Positions 8,050 to 16,218 of a stretch of 64,000 nt of DNA are shown piece by piece; position 1 is the stretch's first letter, and the number at the start of each line of letters is the position of its first letter. A program made the position numbers and the translations under genes. Under the pieces are notes generated by a model, which had not been told where the DNA came from, searched no databases, and was given only the letters and a program-made list of their open reading frames with translations. Source of the DNA: Chitinophagaceae bacterium UBA1946 (GTDB lineage Bacteria; Bacteroidota; Bacteroidia; Chitinophagales; Chitinophagaceae); the NCBI GenBank assembly GCA_002336815.1, contig DDEU01000078.1, positions 1-64,000 on the forward strand. Reading direction: 5' to 3'.

Positions 8050-8499
8050 ATGCGGAACACAATCTTAATTGGCATAATAAGTTTGATAATTATGAGCTGC
8101 GGCAAAAGCAAATTCAGCACTACGCCCAAGCTTGAATATAAATCCGTTAATACAAAGGATCTTTTCCCGGAAGGCAGCATTGTGTTCAGGTTGGGCTATA
8201 CTGATGCAGAAGGTGATCTGCAGGATTCTATCCTGATCCAGAAAGTAGGCTTAAGTCCGGCCCTCTGCCCTCAAAGTGGGTTTAATGCCTATTGGCAATT
8301 ACCTGAATTCCCGGTAGTAAAAAACAGCGAGGGAGAAATCATCATTTCCTATACTTACGGCACTACGGGCCCTTATCCACCCATACAACGTCAATGCCAG
8401 GATATCGACGATACCTGCTATTTCCGTTTTGTGATACAGGATAAGGCCAAGCACAAAAGCGATACCGTGAGTTCTGACGTCATCATTATCCGTAAATAA
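8050..8499 (+). CDS. Predicted lipoprotein, unknown function
   Basis: The N-terminus MRNTILIGIISLIIMSCG is a lipoprotein signal peptide, with Cys at residue 17. The mature part (about 130 residues) contains FPEGSIVFRLGYTDAEGDLQDSI and ends with VIIIRK, which looks like a compact beta-sandwich. Four further cysteines could form disulfides. I do not recognise a named family beyond small Bacteroidota lipoproteins. It stands upstream of and co-directional with the UbiA-like gene and may share its transcript. Confidence 0.7.
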   Translation: MRNTILIGIISLIIMSCGKSKFSTTPKLEYKSVNTKDLFPEGSIVFRLGYTDAEGDLQDSILIQKVGLSPALCPQSGFNAYWQLPEFPVVKNSEGEIIISYTYGTTGPYPPIQRQCQDIDDTCYFRFVIQDKAKHKSDTVSSDVIIIRK

Positions 8500-8573
8500 T
8501 AAACAACCTGCAACGGTTATTACATTTTGTTCTTTCCCATGCACTCTGGATTGCGATCTGTGCAGCGTCGCTC

Positions 8574-9338
8574 GTGTTTCAAACCATGCAGTTGATGAGG
8601 CTGCCGCTAAATTTTCACCTGGTATCCTTCGTTTTTTTTGCAACACTCTGCAGTTATAATTTCCATTACCTGCTGGGGACTGCATTCCGTGACCAAAAGA
8701 TCAGCCTTCAAATATTTTACAACCGATTTTCCGCAGTGCTGGTGTTGCTGGCAGGCGTTACCGGTGCAATCTTGCTTTTTTTTGATGCACATATTGATCC
8801 TGTCAATGCAGCTTTCGCATTCCTGCTCACCTTCATCTATTCGGTTCCGTTATTGCCGTTTAAGGCAGTGGCCTTTACAAGAAGGGCGGGCCTTGTGAAA
8901 ACAATACTGCTGGCCTTTACCTGGATGTTTGTAACGGCTTATCTTCCGCTGGCGCAATATGGGTTGCAATTCACAACAGCCGGATTGCTGATCATGGCAA
9001 AGCGTTTTTTATTCATGCTGATGCTTTGCATTTTGTTCGACAACAGGGATGTGAATGTTGACAAGATCAGGGGGCTTAGCAGCCTTGCTACCCATCTTTC
9101 TCCTGCCAGTTTAAAGTGGCTGATCTATTCTATTTTCATCCTCCTGTTTGCGTTGAATTTTTCACTCGGGCAGTATGGCATCAGCAGCAGGCAGGTAATG
9201 GCATTGCAACTGGCCGCTTTCGTTAACCTCGTTATTTATTTCTATTCGCTAAAAAAACAATCTTATTTCTTCTATTATTTTGTGGTGGATGGCAGCATGG
9301 TTTTAATGACAGTGCTTACAACTGTCGCAAGTATTTAG
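8574..9338 (+). CDS. UbiA-like polytopic membrane protein
   Basis: The protein has about seven to eight membrane helices and a UbiA-like loop, FDNRDVNVDKIRG, matching the second Asp-rich motif (DxxxDxxxD) of prenyltransferases. The first Asp-rich motif is not evident, since the equivalent place reads LCSYNFHYLLG. The start shown is a GTG, with an ATG at 8586 as an alternative. The frame stays open upstream to 8496 and reads like a genuine first helix (FVLSHALWIAICAASLVFQ), yet contains no ATG, GTG or TTG. The true start may therefore be non-canonical or lost. Prenyl transfer activity is uncertain. Confidence 0.65.
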   Translation: MFQTMQLMRLPLNFHLVSFVFFATLCSYNFHYLLGTAFRDQKISLQIFYNRFSAVLVLLAGVTGAILLFFDAHIDPVNAAFAFLLTFIYSVPLLPFKAVAFTRRAGLVKTILLAFTWMFVTAYLPLAQYGLQFTTAGLLIMAKRFLFMLMLCILFDNRDVNVDKIRGLSSLATHLSPASLKWLIYSIFILLFALNFSLGQYGISSRQVMALQLAAFVNLVIYFYSLKKQSYFFYYFVVDGSMVLMTVLTTVASI

Positions 9339-9362
9339 TTAATTTGTAAAATCAATTTTTTT

Positions 9363-10484
9363 ATGGCAAAAGTAAAACCTAAAGCAAAAGCAAAAAGTTC
9401 CAAAAGTATCCTCACCGACGCATCTTATGCTTTCTTAAAAAACTATATCAACAATCCTTCTCCTGTTGGATTTGAAAGCAGCGGGCAGAAGTTGTGGCTG
9501 GATTATATTAAACCTTACACCGATTCTTTTTTTACCGACCCCTATGGCACAGCAGTCGGCGTGATCAACCCAACTGCATCTTTTAAAGTGGTGATCGAAG
9601 CGCATGCAGATGAGATCAGTTGGTTTGTGAATTATATTTCCCCGGAAGGACTGCTGTACCTGAAACGCAATGGGGGAGTGGATCACCAGATAGCACCTTC
9701 CATGAGGGTACTGATACACGGAAAGAAAGGAGCGGTAAAAGCGGTGTTTGGCTGGCCTGCCATCCATACCCGTATTGCCAATGATGGAAAAGAAACACAG
9801 CCAAAGGTTGACAACCTGTTCCTGGATTGCGGTGCTTCCAATAAAAAAGAAGTGGAAGACCTCGGTGTGCACATAGGCGCCGTAGTTACCTACGAAAATG
9901 GGTATGATGAACTGGCGTATGATTACCTGATCGGCCGTGCATTCGACAACCGAATCGGTGGTTTTATGATCGCTGAAGTGGCCAGGCTGCTGCAGGAAAA
10001 TAAAAAGAAACTTCCTTTCGCCCTTTACATTGTAAATGCGGTACAGGAAGAGATCGGTTTGCGTGGTGCAGAAATGATCGCCCGGAGGATCAAGCCCGAT
10101 ATTGCCATCATTACCGATGTAACGCATGATACCGGCACGCCGATGATCAGCAAAGTGATACAGGGAGATACATCCTGTGGCAAAGGTCCATCGCTTACAT
10201 TTGGCCCGGCCGTACACAACAAGCTGCTTGACCTGGTGCAGGCGGTTGCAGAAAAAAGCAAGATACCTGTACAGTTACATGCTGTTAGCCGCAGCACCGG
10301 CACAGATACTGATTCGTTTGCATACGCCAATGACGGTTGCCCTTCTGTACTTATTTCCATACCGCTGCGCTACATGCATACCACCGTGGAAATGCTGCAT
10401 AAAAAAGATGTGGAGAATACCATCCAACTGATGTATGATACGTTGCTTACGCTAACGCCAAAAACAAACCTCAGCTATTTTTAA
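9363..10484 (+). CDS. M42-family metallopeptidase (glutamyl aminopeptidase type)
   Basis: M42 enzymes are dinuclear aminopeptidases or deblocking peptidases that form large tetrahedral oligomers in the cytoplasm. The metal ligands are all visible: His in EAHADEISW, Asp in GRAFDNRIGG, the catalytic/ligand Glu pair in AVQEEIGLRG, Asp in IITDVTHD and His in RYMHTTVEM. A Lys-rich N-terminal tail (MAKVKPKAKAKSSK) is extra to the family core. The length of 373 residues is normal. A 129-bp palindromic element follows the gene. Confidence 0.9.
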   Translation: MAKVKPKAKAKSSKSILTDASYAFLKNYINNPSPVGFESSGQKLWLDYIKPYTDSFFTDPYGTAVGVINPTASFKVVIEAHADEISWFVNYISPEGLLYLKRNGGVDHQIAPSMRVLIHGKKGAVKAVFGWPAIHTRIANDGKETQPKVDNLFLDCGASNKKEVEDLGVHIGAVVTYENGYDELAYDYLIGRAFDNRIGGFMIAEVARLLQENKKKLPFALYIVNAVQEEIGLRGAEMIARRIKPDIAIITDVTHDTGTPMISKVIQGDTSCGKGPSLTFGPAVHNKLLDLVQAVAEKSKIPVQLHAVSRSTGTDTDSFAYANDGCPSVLISIPLRYMHTTVEMLHKKDVENTIQLMYDTLLTLTPKTNLSYF

Positions 10485-10491
10485 AACATAG

Positions 10492-10620
10492 AGGCTGTTT
10501 CGAAAGAAAACAAACCTGTCACATTGAGTTTAGCGAAATGTTTACAGATTTGTTTTCCATTCATTGTGATATGTCGCCAAGGCTCAATATGACAATGAAT
10601 GGAGCTTTTTGAAACAGCCT
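10492..10620. repeat. 129-bp nested palindromic element
   Basis: The outer arms AGGCTGTTTC (10492-10501) and GAAACAGCCT (10611-10620) are perfect inverted copies. Inside lie CCATTCATTGT (10557-10567) / ACAATGAATGG (10592-10602) and an imperfect pair GTCACATTGAG / CTCAATATGAC. The structure resembles REP-like or MITE-like elements common between Bacteroidota genes. A T-run after the right arm could also give termination for the M42 gene. Confidence 0.65.
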
Positions 10621-10633
10621 TTTTCAATACTGC

Positions 10634-10834
10634 ATGAAAAAAAATATTTACTTCATCATTCTTTGTGCTGTGGCGGGGCTTTGGGTGCTCACCCTGTTGC
10701 TGAAGAAGCAGGCTTCGGTGGCAAAAGCCAATTCTGACGAAATATTGCGGAATTTTAAAACGATCGATGCTGACTTAAAGAAGCCTGATTCTTTACTGCT
10801 TAACCTGCCGGATACTAATAAAACAGCACAATAG
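10634..10834 (+). CDS. Small single-pass membrane protein, unknown function
   Basis: This 66-residue protein has an N-terminal hydrophobic helix (about residues 4-23) followed by a charged tail (NSDEILRNFKTIDADLKKPDSLLLNLPDT). The composition looks like real coding sequence: a helix, then an amphipathic segment. No family was recognised. Its last 20 bp overlap the end of the convergent T9SS gene, which is unusual but feasible. Confidence 0.5.
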   Translation: MKKNIYFIILCAVAGLWVLTLLLKKQASVAKANSDEILRNFKTIDADLKKPDSLLLNLPDTNKTAQ

Positions 10835-13661
10835 TTCCCTTTTGCTGAATGGTATTTCCCTTGTAGCCAATGCCCCCGGCGATCCATACATAGGTGCCTG
10901 CGCCGGCATTTTTTCCTTTGTACTTTCCATCCCAGGAAATGCGGGTATCAACGGTTGAAAAAACCAGTTGTCCCCATCGGTTGTAAATATTAAAATACTT
11001 TAGTTGTTTTACTCCTGCGGCGATGATATGCAGCCGGTCGTTATTGCCATCGCCGTTGGGCGTGAATGCAGAAGGCACGTACAGGGCAGGACCTGCAAAT
11101 ATTTTCACCGTCATCGTATCACTGGAGGGGCATCCTTCCGGAGTGCTGGTATTAACGGTGTAGGTCACACTGTCTTTGTGAAGGATCGCCAACGGGTTTT
11201 GAATAAAGGGATTTGAAAGACCATCAGCAGGCGACCAGGAAAAACTGCTGAAACCGCTGTTGTTTACATCTTTTGCCCACAGTTGCAACGGTTGATCAAT
11301 TGCAATAATGGTATCGCCTCCAATATCAACCTTTGCCGGCGCTCTCACCAACACGGTTACGGTATCTGCGCTCAATGAAAAGCAACCTTTTGTGTCTTTC
11401 ACCATCAAATAAAAATCAGTGCTCGTAAGTAAGTTGTTCGTAACAGGGTTTACAACCGTATCATTGCTTAACAGTGCTGCCGGTTGCCAGTATACAGTGT
11501 CAGCGCCTGCTCCATGCAATGTGGCGCTGCTATTGTAACAAATCGTGATATCGTTGCCTGCTTTTGCGATCGGTGCCTTGTTTACATGGATGATCACAGT
11601 ATCCGTGCCTTTGCAAATGCCTTTTGAGCCTGTAACAATGTACCTGGTGGTTGATGAAGGTGCAGCAAGAGGACTTTGCAGGGCATCGTTGTTCAGTCCC
11701 GTTGAAGGCTCCCATGAATAAAGATTTCCACCCGAGGCAGTTGTAAGCGTTACGGGAACGCCTTCGCAGGTGAAGGTATCTGCAATGGTTTTTATTCTCA
11801 ACACATTGGAAAAGGGAATCACGAACGGCCTTGGCAATGCCGTACAACCACTACTATCTGTAACGTATACGGTATAATTGCCACGAAATAGGTTAAATGT
11901 GTCTGCGCTGTTAAAAACAACGCTGTCTATAGAAAACAGGTAAGGCGCTACGCCTCCTGTAACTACAATCTGTGCAATTCCATCAGGCAGGCCGCTGCAA
12001 CTCGCTGCAGTGCTGATCACATTTGTAACACGGGGATCAGTGTTCTGCTGGTCCAAAAAATAATTAATGCTGTCAACGCATCCCACAGCATCTTTCATCT
12101 TTAAAATATAAAATCCTTTCGCCAGGTTGCTAAAAACGCTGTCGCCACCGTACGGTGCATTGTTGAATGAAAAGGCAAGGGGTCGCTGCCATTCAGCGCC
12201 ACCGCTCATGCTGATGCTGCCATTGCTGCTGTTGCGGCAGGTAACTTTTTCTGTTGCATCCAGGAATAGTTTTTTTTGAAAAACAATAGCAGAGTCCCTG
12301 GCTTTACAGGTGCCGTTGGATGCGGTGCAGTAGTAAGTTGTTTGGGCTGCAGTTGGTGTAGCTATAGGATTGCGGATATTCGTATTGTTTAGTGTGCTGT
12401 TATTGTCCCAGCGGTACAGGGCATAACCAGCGGGTGCCGCCAATTGCAGGTTTTGCCTTCGGCAGGTAATGGCTGAATCCGGCGTGATGTTCATCGGTTC
12501 ATAATCTCTAACCTGTATTTCGATGCTGTCGTTAAAAGCCGGTGCGTCGGTATTGCAACTATACAGTGCTGTTATCTTCAGGGTTTCGATGCCTTCATCT
12601 ATATTATCAACAATGGGATTGATATCAAGAAAAACTTCCGTCTGCCCGGCCGGGATAACTACGGCGGTTGGCAATAGTCTTACATCGGTTCCATTGCCTG
12701 CCGTACCACTGTACTGAAGTGTCACCGGGGTTGCATCTGTTGTTACAAAGGGCTTGCTGATCCTGAGGCGCCTGCTGGCACAGCCTTCTACTACATAGGG
12801 TTTACCGGCTGCATCTGCGGGAAACGAACCGGAAAAACTGATGTTCCTGGAAATGAGACTTTTTGCTTCGAGGAAAACGCCGCTGTCCACGCCATCATCC
12901 ACGGCATCGGTGATCACCAGTTTAAGGTGATAGGTTTGGCACTTAATGACGCGGCGGCCGGCTACCAGTACCTTTGTATGTCCATCATGCGTGAAAAAAG
13001 TATTGAGTGTATTGTCTGTATAATAACCCGTGTTGTTGTTACAGGTAACACCGGCTACATTGTTCACGTTCTTTATAGAAACCGGGATATCCGTGCCCGG
13101 TACCAGGGCGATATTTTCCAGTCCGGTAATGCCCGGCCCCGAAATAAAGAAAGCAAATGCATCGTTGAAACTGCATACATACCTGGGCGCATATTCTTCT
13201 GAACTAAAAACATATTTGAAGCTTACACTGTCGCCAACGGGAACAAAGTCAAATTCCAGGATGCAGGCATCATGCAGGGTATTGGTATCAACATGCAGTA
13301 CGGCGGCAATGTCAATATCGCCGGCCAATCCAAGGTGATTGCTTGCCAGTATGGAATCGGCAGTGCGGCTTTCATCGCCTTCCAAACCAATAATGCCTCT
13401 TACGCCTGATGCAATACCTGTGGTGAGTACAATGCCGCTGTCGATGTGGAGATTAGTAGCAGTGCCCTGGTTGTAGAAGATACCTGCCATCTGTGCATTG
13501 CCGGTAAAGCGAACATTGGATACCTGCACGCCTGTGCCGGTTAATTTTTGTGCCAGTTCCTCTGCTGTAAAAATGCTGTTGATGGAGAGTTGTGCATCAC
13601 ACACGAATGCTGTGCAAACACAAAAACAAGCAAGACAATACCTGGTAAAATAACTTCTCAT
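10815..13661 (-). CDS. T9SS type B sorting-domain protein with choice-of-anchor L and SprB repeats
   Basis: This 948-residue exported protein has a Cys-rich signal peptide (MRSYFTRYCLACFCVCTAFVCDAQ). A choice-of-anchor-L domain follows (about 25-270, with SVSFKYVFSSEEY and FNDAFAFFISGPG), then a Calx-beta-like segment (about 290-390, DINPIVDNIDEGIETLKI). Next come at least two SprB-type repeats (CRNSSNGSISMSGG and CSGLPDGIAQIVVTGG) and Ig/PKD-like modules. It ends in the CHU_C / gliding-motility type B signal (about 865-948: VPSAFTPNGDGNNDRL ... IYNRWGQLVF). Such proteins are secreted by the type IX system and held at the surface by PorV/SprF-type partners, often as adhesins. It is a stand-alone unit here, with no sprF beside it. 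Confidence 0.9.
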   Translation of the reverse strand: MRSYFTRYCLACFCVCTAFVCDAQLSINSIFTAEELAQKLTGTGVQVSNVRFTGNAQMAGIFYNQGTATNLHIDSGIVLTTGIASGVRGIIGLEGDESRTADSILASNHLGLAGDIDIAAVLHVDTNTLHDACILEFDFVPVGDSVSFKYVFSSEEYAPRYVCSFNDAFAFFISGPGITGLENIALVPGTDIPVSIKNVNNVAGVTCNNNTGYYTDNTLNTFFTHDGHTKVLVAGRRVIKCQTYHLKLVITDAVDDGVDSGVFLEAKSLISRNISFSGSFPADAAGKPYVVEGCASRRLRISKPFVTTDATPVTLQYSGTAGNGTDVRLLPTAVVIPAGQTEVFLDINPIVDNIDEGIETLKITALYSCNTDAPAFNDSIEIQVRDYEPMNITPDSAITCRRQNLQLAAPAGYALYRWDNNSTLNNTNIRNPIATPTAAQTTYYCTASNGTCKARDSAIVFQKKLFLDATEKVTCRNSSNGSISMSGGAEWQRPLAFSFNNAPYGGDSVFSNLAKGFYILKMKDAVGCVDSINYFLDQQNTDPRVTNVISTAASCSGLPDGIAQIVVTGGVAPYLFSIDSVVFNSADTFNLFRGNYTVYVTDSSGCTALPRPFVIPFSNVLRIKTIADTFTCEGVPVTLTTASGGNLYSWEPSTGLNNDALQSPLAAPSSTTRYIVTGSKGICKGTDTVIIHVNKAPIAKAGNDITICYNSSATLHGAGADTVYWQPAALLSNDTVVNPVTNNLLTSTDFYLMVKDTKGCFSLSADTVTVLVRAPAKVDIGGDTIIAIDQPLQLWAKDVNNSGFSSFSWSPADGLSNPFIQNPLAILHKDSVTYTVNTSTPEGCPSSDTMTVKIFAGPALYVPSAFTPNGDGNNDRLHIIAAGVKQLKYFNIYNRWGQLVFSTVDTRISWDGKYKGKNAGAGTYVWIAGGIGYKGNTIQQKGTIVLFY

Positions 13662-13736
13662 TAAGCAACGCTGAAGATTAAAGATAAATAAAAACTGCTG
13701 CAGCGCTGCTTATCTTCTGTCAACATGCATTATCGG

Positions 13737-14546
13737 TCAACCACCGGTGGCAAATCCTTCAAAAACAGTCATGCCGCCATCAATAAAGATGCTGGCCCCC
13801 GTAATATAGTCGCTGTCATCGCTTGCTAAAAATACGGCCAGTTTACCGATGTCGTCAGGTACACCGATCCTGTTATACGGTATCAATGTCATCAGACTAT
13901 TGTATGCTTCGGGTGTGCTCCAGGCGGCTGTGTTGATGGGAGTTTTAATGGCACCCGGACAAATGCTGTTCACCCTTATCTTACTGCCGCCATATTCCTG
14001 CGCCAGTGTTTGCATCAGCATTTTGATAGCGCCTTTTGAACTGGCGTAATTGGCGTGGCCCGCCCATGGGATCATTTCGTGAACACTGCTCATGCAAATG
14101 ATCTTGCCGCAGGCAGCAGACCGTTCCGCTACAACGCCTCTTTTTAAAAATTCTTTGATGGCTTCTCTTGCGCATAAAAACTGGCCGGTGAGGTTTACAT
14201 CGATCACCAGTTGCCATTGTGCAAGTGTCATCTCATGAAAGCGGGCATCTTTTTGTAATCCTGCATTGTTCACGAGTATATCGATGGTACCAAAATGGGC
14301 GATGGCCTGTTCAAACATGCCGATCACCTGGTCTTCCTTACTCACATCTGCCTGCAGGGCAATGGCATCGCCCCCGGCTGCTTTGATCTGCGCCACCACG
14401 GCATCTGCAGCTTCCGGCCTGGACACATAGTTAACGATCACACTGGCGCCTGCTGCACCCAGTGCAATGGCCACTCCTTCTCCAATGCCACTATTGGCGC
14501 CTGTTACAAGGGCTGTTTGCCCGCTTAATTTTTTATCTGCATGCAT
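13737..14546 (-). CDS. SDR-family oxidoreductase (glucose 1-dehydrogenase-like)
   Basis: This is a classical short-chain dehydrogenase of 269 residues. It has TGANSGIG (15-22) for NAD(P) binding, NNAG (93-96), a catalytic Ser at about 153, Tyr167 and Lys171 in YASSK, and the C-terminal ITGASIFIDGGMT. The closest general type is the glucose/sugar 1-dehydrogenase group. It lies 7 bp downstream of a SemiSWEET sugar transporter gene in the same direction, so sugar oxidation is a reasonable but unproven role. Substrate cannot be told from sequence. Confidence 0.88.
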   Translation of the reverse strand: MHADKKLSGQTALVTGANSGIGEGVAIALGAAGASVIVNYVSRPEAADAVVAQIKAAGGDAIALQADVSKEDQVIGMFEQAIAHFGTIDILVNNAGLQKDARFHEMTLAQWQLVIDVNLTGQFLCAREAIKEFLKRGVVAERSAACGKIICMSSVHEMIPWAGHANYASSKGAIKMLMQTLAQEYGGSKIRVNSICPGAIKTPINTAAWSTPEAYNSLMTLIPYNRIGVPDDIGKLAVFLASDDSDYITGASIFIDGGMTVFEGFATGG

Positions 14547-14553
14547 AAAAATA

Positions 14554-14805
14554 TTAGTGTTTTAGTTTGTAGTAAAGGATGATCGCTGCAAATGCAAACG
14601 TGATCGCATTGGCCACCATTACCGGTGTATTGCCACTGAAGATGCCGAACAGCAGCCACAGCACAGTGCCGGTGGTGAACAGGAGGTACATCGAAAGAGA
14701 AATGCCGGTGGTGTCTTTTGTGCGGATGGTTTTAACAGCCTGTGGTAAAAAAGAAACTGTAGTGCAAAAGGCGGCTGTAAAGCCGATGACTGTTATCCAA
14801 TCCAT
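14554..14805 (-). CDS. SemiSWEET sugar transporter
   Basis: This is an 83-residue, three-helix protein with the PQ-loop motif (SFLPQAVKTIRTKDTTGIS) in the first helix and the paired hydrophobic helices of SemiSWEETs. These dimerise to form one facilitative sugar channel. MDWITVIGFTAAFCTTVSFLPQ and LLFTTGTVLWLLFGI match the family. It is the first gene of a probable two-gene operon with the SDR gene. Confidence 0.9.
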   Translation of the reverse strand: MDWITVIGFTAAFCTTVSFLPQAVKTIRTKDTTGISLSMYLLFTTGTVLWLLFGIFSGNTPVMVANAITFAFAAIILYYKLKH

Positions 14806-14848
14806 GCGTTGATTTTTGTTGGTGAAATTGAGTACTGTAAAATTAACG

Positions 14849-16093
14849 CTATTGGATACTGAGGTTACCCTGTACTAAAAAATTCTTTCCCGTATTTACC
14901 AACAATATGGCACCGGCGGGCAGACTGTAAGGAATGTCTAAGATGCAGGTACCGCCTGCTTCGGGGTCAATGCTGATCTTATTGCCCGGGTAAATGATGG
15001 ATGGGGGAGGCAGGTGGTATTTCCAGTTGGCAGCATCGCTCCAGTTACCATTGCCGGTAAAGATGTACTCCGTAAAATGGCTGCCGGTAAAACTGCTGAT
15101 ATCGAATGCCCTTAATTTCTGATTGACATTGATGGTGAAGGGGCCGATTGTTTGTACAAATTTTTCGTTACAGAGATAACCGTACTTTCCATTCCGGAAA
15201 CAAAGACCTTCACTTTGTCCCATCACAGTGGCATTGGGCAGGTTGATCAATCTTTTGTTGCCGGTGAAAAAACTGTCGGCTTTATAGTCGGATAAAATGT
15301 ACAGGAAATGATTGCCGGCACCGCTGTTTTGATAACCGAGCAACGCAATGATGTTTTGTCCCTGCACTTTATCAGCAGCTGTTACTAAAAATCCGGTAGA
15401 CAATGTTTCCACGGGCGCAGCTATGTACGTGCCACCGGTAATGCCATCGATCACATAATGTATGCTGCTGTTATTAACCCAGTTCTTTGAAAAAAGGTGC
15501 ACCTGGTGATTGAATACGATCATCGCTTCGCAATCAAATTTTGTATTGTTGTAGCCAGACGCCTGTGCAGGTTGCGGCTGATCGGCGTAAGTGAATTGAA
15601 TGGTTTCGATTGCTGCTGCATCAATGGTATCAACTGCGTTGTTCAGACGGATCGCATTGAAAGGAAATTTATAAATTTTCAAGTCGGTTCTGCCGCCGGT
15701 TTGGTTATTGCCAAAATCACCTATGTAAAAAAAGCTACCATCAAAATCGATCTCTTCCCAATCCGTATTGGTAATGCCATTCAATATTACCCGCTGCTGT
15801 ATGGTATTGGTGATACTGTCGATTCGGTATAAGCAAGCCTTTCCACCACGATCGTTAAAACTCCACAAGTAACCGCCTGCCATTCTTAAGCCACTGCTTT
15901 CGATCAATGAATCGCTGATGGGATCAACCTTTATAACCGGTGTATAAGTAACCGTATTGTAAGTGCAGGAGCCATTATTGCTTTCCGCAGTTGCATTGTA
16001 ATTGTTTGCCAGCGGATCTGTACAACCCTGTACCTGGCTGTAGGAAGACATACAAGCCAGCAGGAACAAAAGGAACAGGACGCTATTTTTCAT
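14849..16093 (-). CDS. Secreted protein with CTDP motif and C-terminal NW module
   Basis: A signal peptide (MKNSVLFLLFLLACMSSYS) is followed by the motif GCTDPLANNYNATAESNNGSC, known from many secreted Bacteroidota proteins. A roughly 300-residue middle part has WSFNDRGG, TDWEEIDFDGSFFYIGDFGNN and CEAMIVF, which look like an esterase/phytase-like six-bladed propeller; this is tentative. The last 70 or so residues hold a GNGNWSDAANW segment and end in LVQGNLSIQ, the C-terminal module shared with three other proteins in this window. There is no classical T9SS signal. The gene lies between SemiSWEET and puuD and is probably monocistronic. Confidence 0.75.
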   Translation of the reverse strand: MKNSVLFLLFLLACMSSYSQVQGCTDPLANNYNATAESNNGSCTYNTVTYTPVIKVDPISDSLIESSGLRMAGGYLWSFNDRGGKACLYRIDSITNTIQQRVILNGITNTDWEEIDFDGSFFYIGDFGNNQTGGRTDLKIYKFPFNAIRLNNAVDTIDAAAIETIQFTYADQPQPAQASGYNNTKFDCEAMIVFNHQVHLFSKNWVNNSSIHYVIDGITGGTYIAAPVETLSTGFLVTAADKVQGQNIIALLGYQNSGAGNHFLYILSDYKADSFFTGNKRLINLPNATVMGQSEGLCFRNGKYGYLCNEKFVQTIGPFTINVNQKLRAFDISSFTGSHFTEYIFTGNGNWSDAANWKYHLPPPSIIYPGNKISIDPEAGGTCILDIPYSLPAGAILLVNTGKNFLVQGNLSIQ

Positions 16094-16218
16094 GCTGCGG
16101 ATTGGTTAGTAATAGAGAACCGAATGCAATGTATTGAAATGATCTGTAAGATAGGAGGCATTGCCATTTGGCGGGCAGTAGCAATAGGGTTGCCTGAAAG
16201 ATGATTCCTGTGAAAAAA

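Noticed and set aside
9435..10217. A long minus-strand frame of 260 codons inside the M42 gene
   Set aside because: It is antisense to a well-supported peptidase; its product has the irregular His/Cys-rich look of a shadow frame.
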